Assembly: GCA_021234155.1 (NCBI GenBank)
Contig: JAJEKV010000057.1
Coordinates: 2,325,821 to 2,389,820, forward strand
Length of the DNA: 64,000 nt
Reading direction: 5' to 3'
DNA from: Isoetes taiwanensis
Lineage: Eukaryota; Streptophyta; Lycopodiopsida; Isoetales; Isoetaceae
Shown: one piece after another, positions 59,501 to 64,000 of the stretch
How the letters are laid out: every line of letters begins with the position of its first letter
Position numbering within the stretch: position 1 is the first letter of the stretch
Notes under the pieces: model-generated
Database searches by the model: none
Told to the model about the DNA's origin: nothing
The model's input: the letters and a program-made list of their open reading frames with translations, nothing else
Translations under genes and position numbers: made by a program

Positions 59501-60254
59501 TAAGAATGTTGGACCCCTTCCTGTTTCACGACGACAAGACAAGACGACTTGATTCTCTTGGTTTTCTGCAGGCGAGTTTTTATTCTAAATAAAAATGATC
59601 CATAAATCAATAAGAATCTATAACTACTTACCTTGACGTATAAGGGTAAGACAACTGGGACATGATTCACGATTTGGCAATGACCAACGTTAGCTAGGAG
59701 CTATAAACAGGTGAATCATGGAGCAGTTGCCTTACCCTTACAATATCATAGTTGGGGAGGCATTTTCAGATATGGCATTTTCGAATCAAGCTGGCTATGG
59801 CGTCTCCATGGCCATGACAAATAGCTTTTGTTGAGCTGATATACAAGTGCCAGAACAAGAACAAACAAGTTTTTGTCTTGTGTTAACCAGATCAACAAGT
59901 AACGACGAATGTTGTGACCCAATTAGCATTCCGGGATATTGGTGATGTCATCAAAATAGGCCAGTTGGTGAAATGCTAACCTAACCATGATATCGTATAC
60001 GGGAAGGGTTTTTTGGATGAAATTCCATGTTTGCTTGGTGGATGCTGCAATTGATGGCAACAAGGAGCAGCCCACCGAAACAAAGAAGAATTGTAGACCA
60101 GAATGTTTACCCTAATAATATCACAATTGGGGAGTGGGATTTTGATCAGTTGTTTTCATGTGCCAGTGCTGCAAAATTGGAATTCCTTGTTATCAACATA
60201 GACGATGAGAAAGCCTGATGGTCTATTGATGGGCACATTTTCTCATCTTCAAAG
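56501..60254. other. Intergenic, no gene recognised
   Basis: Contains a short direct duplication around GCATGCAGGTAGAGCAGGG (57643-57680), a T-run at 57822-57834, and a diverged duplication of TGGACCCCTTCCTGTT with TAAGACGACTTGATTCT-like strings at 59430-59570. No frame in either strand carries a family motif. Confidence 0.45.
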
Positions 60255-61190
60255 TTAACAAGGATAAACATGAACTGGCTGATTTTCCCCACGCAATGCT
60301 TGACCTTCTTCCACCAAGTCAGCCAACGTTAGCCTTAGCATTTCCATCCTTCCAGCCATTTCACCCTACAAAAGATAAGTTGCAGACTTGTATAAACAAA
60401 TATATGATGCATCATTCATACAAGTCCTGTTCCTAGCACTTTATAAGAGAGACAGACTCACATGCTGCATATGGAACTGCCGCGAAATCTCCAGATGAAC
60501 GTTCTGAACATCATTATGCACTGCCTTCTGAATAGCTTCAAGACCTCTATCTAAAGCATGCTGCACCAACTGAAGAGCAAAAGGTGGCATCAATTGCTCC
60601 TGATTCACGTAGGTACCTTCCACAGTGGTTTGAAAAGGTTCCTGCTAATCAGAACATGATAATACAGCTCTTAGTCCACTGATGATTGGTGGAAAATGGA
60701 AAACGATATTCTACGTATTGAAGAACATGACAAAATCATTATCATTTTCTAACTGTATGTGATGACCACCAGTCAGAAAGAGAAACAAAGGTGATAGAGT
60801 GCTTGCATTTGAAAGATCTCAACCAGTATTTACATCATTGTTGTTTTGTTTTACATAAGCTATACCACATACATTTTGTCTTCTTCCATCTTTTGGACTT
60901 CGATTAATCTGTTCACTGGATCTAGTAAATGGAATGATATCAGACCTTATTCCTTTGATCGAATAAGAACTATTCCTCAAGTTTTTTTTTCCTTCCAAAT
61001 CTGCTCGTAAAATATTTGATGTAACAGCGAAAAGGCCAGCATCTTGCATATTCCCATTCAAGGATTCTTGGACTGTCAGATGGTTATTATTTGCTTCCAT
61101 TCGAGAAGCAGATGGAGTCTGAGACAACGCTGGTAAAAAAACGAACTGTCCCATTATCAAGACCTTGTGACCTTGCCTCTGGTTGTGAAT
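60255..61190 (-). pseudogene. NEDD1-like C-terminal exons without the WD40 domain
   Basis: Three exons join in frame. The first, about 61190-60834, gives a low-complexity serine- and asparagine-rich segment ('SQTPSASRMEANNN') ending GAT|GTAAAT. The second, 60641-60462, encodes 'FALQLVQHALDRGLEAIQKA', 'VHNDVQNVHLEISRQFHMQ' and ends CAT|GTGAGT. The third, 60365-60255, encodes 'GEMAGRMEMLRLTLADL' to the stop. The 'H(N/D)DV.N.HLEI.RQFHMQ' block is characteristic of the C-terminus of plant NEDD1, the WD40 protein that brings gamma-tubulin complexes to microtubules. NEDD1 should begin with a WD40 propeller; on the same strand upstream lies instead an unrelated glycosyltransferase gene within 400 bp. 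So this is a truncated copy, or the rest lies beyond the window with the other gene in an intron. Confidence 0.65.
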
Positions 61191-61569
61191 AATCCTGAAA
61201 ATTGAAAATACATAGCAAATAATGTGTTAGGAAAGCTTTTATAAGCCAAAACGAAATTATCACACAGAATGTGCTGTTTATAATCATATACATCATATTC
61301 AGCTGGCTGAAGTGCACATGGAAAGTTCTGAGTTATTTGTGAGGTCTTCAAATTTTTGTGAAGCTTTGGAATCATAGAAGTGTGCATAATAATGCATCAA
61401 TGAAAATGGAAACACACATGGAAGTAAGTGCGTTATATAAAATGTGGTGGTGTACCAAGAGACACAGCAGAGGTAGTCAGAAATTGCAACAACTGATACT
61501 TAAGTCCTTAAACTATTTTCATTTGTCATGCCTGTCATTTCTAATGGATTCTCACGGGTGAATGAGGAA

Positions 61570-63011
61570 TCAACTTTCTACAGCGAGTACAAAGGCTTCC
61601 AAATTCTTAGATGAAGAACCGTCTGGCATCAATGCCCTCTTTGCTACATCACTCATCTCCTTAGCCCTTTTCCTAAATTCCTTTGCTTCTTCCCCACTCA
61701 TCAGTCTCAATATGAGCTTCACAATCTCTTCCTTACGCACAATACCATCCTTTCCTTTCTCAAACCGCACCCCATTCTTCCACACATCCGCTATCATCTT
61801 ACAATTCACAAATTGGTCTCCTAACTGAGGCCAGCCCATTATAGGAACCCCTAGGCAAATACTCTCAAATGTAGAATTCCATCCAGAATGAGACAAAAAG
61901 CCTCCAACAGCAAAATGCTTCAAAACTTCCAACTGTGGAGCCCAAGAAATGACCATCCCTTGCTCCTTAGTCCGGATCACAAATTCATTTAAAAAGATTT
62001 GGGCAGATTCCTCGACCAGGCCTGGCCGAAGAACCCACAAAAAAGGTTGGCCGCTTGCTTCCAGTCCTTCAACGAGCTCTTTCACCTGCTCCACTGCAAC
62101 CTGTGCAACGCTGCCAAAAGAAACATATAATACAGAATTTGGAGCCCTCGTATCCAGCCATTCCAGGCATGAAGAATCCTCTTTTAGCATAGCCGGACGT
62201 AATCCCTCGCTTTTCTCGAACATTGGAAGCACCGGACCTATGGCTATTGCGTTGGGCATTTGCTCTAACAACGCCTTGTCTAACTCTTCAACATTGTTAA
62301 CAAGTATCCATTTCGTATTTACCATAAGCTCCGGCATGAACTTGACCAGTGGACAAGCTTCTCTCTCTGCCTTGTCCTGTAGATAATGGGGCAGATCTGG
62401 AAGATGAAGAACAGGGAGCCCTGGCACTATATACTCCGATTTTTCACCTATTCAATTTGCAAGTGAATTATACCCACATAAGAAATAAAGTCACAAATCC
62501 AAAACAAAAAAGATCACAAACCATATTTCTCGATTTCTGCAACAAGCCTCCGTATGTGTCGATCTACCAGAGCTGAACCAAGGTAGGCGGTCCAGTAACA
62601 AGCACAAGGGACGTCAAAACGTTCCCCCAAATCCAAAGCCCAGTGGAAGAAAGGGTCGAAGATGATACAAGAGGGCCGGGAGTTGGAGTGGATCAAGTTT
62701 TTGACAATACCATCTGCTGCATTTAGAAAATCCGTCTGATCAGAGGCTATGAAATCACGAACTCTGTCTCGGCTAATTCCTTGTGCGTAGGGTTCTGGGA
62801 GATGAGCTATGCTGAGGTTTTGGTGAGAATCTTGGAGGTCTTGAAGAATGCGAGAACTGCTGGCGAGGGTCACGGTGGAGCCAAGGGAGATTAGACGCCT
62901 GGCCAGATGAAGAGACGGATTCAAATGCCCTTGAGCTGGGAAGCATAAGAGTAAGAAATGTTTGCCATAGCCAATTCCGGTAGGTCGCTCCATTGCAAAT
63001 ACTAGGCCCAT
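61570..63011 (-). CDS. UDP-glycosyltransferase (GT1 family)
   Basis: Two exons, 63011-62522 and 62447-61570, joined in phase 1 (TAT G|GTTTG ... AATAG|GT GAA), encode 455 residues, the usual length. The first in-frame ATG is 63011; a second at 62993 (MERPTG) is equally plausible. The N-terminal 'PAQGHLNPSLHLARRL' holds the catalytic His (residue 29), and 'CIIFDPFFHWALDL' the activating Asp region. Residues 332-375 form a 44-residue PSPG box starting WAPQ and ending GDQ, which binds the UDP-sugar. The final Asp-Gln favours UDP-glucose. 'SHSGWNS' replaces the usual '(T/S)HCGWNS'. No signal peptide; cytosolic. The acceptor cannot be predicted. All splice borders are GT-AG and there is no internal stop, so the gene is probably functional. 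Confidence 0.93.
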
Positions 63012-64000
63012 GCTCACACATCCTCCTTATATCTTTCTCACATATTTAATTAAACCTCTCTAGGGGTATCATACCAAGTATTTCATATTTTTCTTACTAG
63101 AAAATTGCCAACCTTCCCTTCGGTGCGCAGTTCATGTGCTTATACATAAGCAAAAATGCAACATAACACCACGTTTTAAAAAGCACTTTGTTTCAAAGGA
63201 TATCTTATAACTCTGTTTTCAAGGAGTGAAACGCATCTTATAACTCCTTTACACCATCTGGTGTGGAAGACAGTCGGCCACCCTTCGCCCAATTGTCCCA
63301 CGTGACACCCTTAATTAAGTGAAAATGCAAAAAATTCTGCCATGTGGCAGAATTTGAATTATTTGAGCATTCCATGTGCAAAAGACAACAATGAAAGCAT
63401 ACCATACAACCATAGTTACGAAACACGGCCACGGGAAACGCAACGGGTCCCCAAATTTTAGAGAACGGAAACGGCAACGGAACACGGAAACGGATACCAC
63501 AGGAATATTCCCTAAAGATACTTTGAATTTATAAAAAAATAAAAAAAAATATTATATAAAAAATCAGCAATGGTTATGAAAAAAATTAATTGTTAGAATT
63601 TCCTAGCCCTGCCGGACGACCAACACAGTAGAATGTGTCCTGATAGACGCCAATAGCGAAACAGGCCAAGGAAGAATACATAAGCCTAGTCTCTCAGTGT
63701 TAAAGAAGGTTTTGTATCCCAGACCCATTATATTCTTCCATTAGAGTAAGTAATCCCCATTAATTCATTCACCTGATACAGTATTCTCTCAGAATCTGGC
63801 AACGCAGCAAGAATCGGAGCATGCTGAATCTGATTGTAAAGTTCCCCATTCCTGCTCGTTTCAACATACTGCTAGACAAGGTGGAGCTGGATGCCAAGCC
63901 TTGCCATTCTACCTCTTGGCTTCTAAACAGAACCCTTGCACCTCCTGTGATGAGTAAAGCAGAGATGACCCAAAAATCATACTCTTGCAAAGAGCCCTTA
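63012..64000. other. Upstream flank of the glycosyltransferase
   Basis: AT-rich; the promoter should lie here but no element can be fixed. Bases 63418-63500 contain iterated GGAAACGG/GCAACGG strings. A minus-strand frame at 63769-63990 has no recognised motif. Confidence 0.4.

Overview
The window is plant nuclear DNA. It holds split genes with plant-specific architecture (a multi-exon LRR gene with a close Arabidopsis relative, a family 1 UDP-glycosyltransferase with a 44-residue PSPG box), initiator-Met-tRNA-primed LTR retrotransposons, a CACTA-like DNA transposon, and LINEs with zinc-binding C-termini. Two or three host genes sit among decayed repeats spread over many kilobases, which suggests a large, repeat-rich land-plant genome. 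The lineage cannot be fixed from sequence alone; the glycosyltransferase, the LINE and the transposase look unlike typical eudicot or grass copies, so a fern or another early-diverging lineage is a reasonable guess.

Layout. 1-3.0 kb: AT-rich DNA with a transposon-derived ORF remnant and an inverted-repeat pair. 3.1-8.7 kb, minus strand: an intact 15-exon LRR gene, orthologous in structure to Arabidopsis At1g15740. 10,618-48,170: one large nested insertion. The outer layer is a minus-strand LTR retrotransposon (LTRs 10,618-11,821 and 46,573-48,170, 5-bp duplication GAAGC) inserted into an older LINE remnant. Its internal region is split by a 28-kb DNA transposon (14,007-42,014) with CACTA-like terminal inverted repeats, 3-bp duplication AGA and subterminal tandem repeats. 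That transposon carries a decayed transposase gene (16.6-20.7 kb), a second unidentified gene (36.0-39.1 kb), an Argonaute PIWI-like fragment (39.6-40.7 kb) and a 19-bp minisatellite with about 240-bp higher-order structure (33.9-35.3 kb). Inside it lies another minus-strand LTR element (21,060-30,803) with gag and protease but no reverse transcriptase or integrase, plus several extra ORFs, one of which is clearly a histone H3-like core.

48.2-52.8 kb: the interrupted LINE end, then a second, 5'-truncated LINE with a (TAA)n tail. 52.8-60.2 kb: low-information DNA with a class 3 lipase pseudogene (55.3-56.5 kb). 60.3-61.2 kb: C-terminal exons resembling the microtubule protein NEDD1 without its WD40 part. 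61.6-63.0 kb: an intact two-exon UDP-glycosyltransferase.

The genes do not form a pathway; the host genes are independent and the rest is a record of successive insertions. The most notable points are the fully resolved triple nest, the histone H3-like and Argonaute-like pieces carried by the elements, and repeat-copy differences that look more like consensus error at CAG/CTG/CG sites than normal divergence. That last point means many frameshifts inside the nest may be artefacts.
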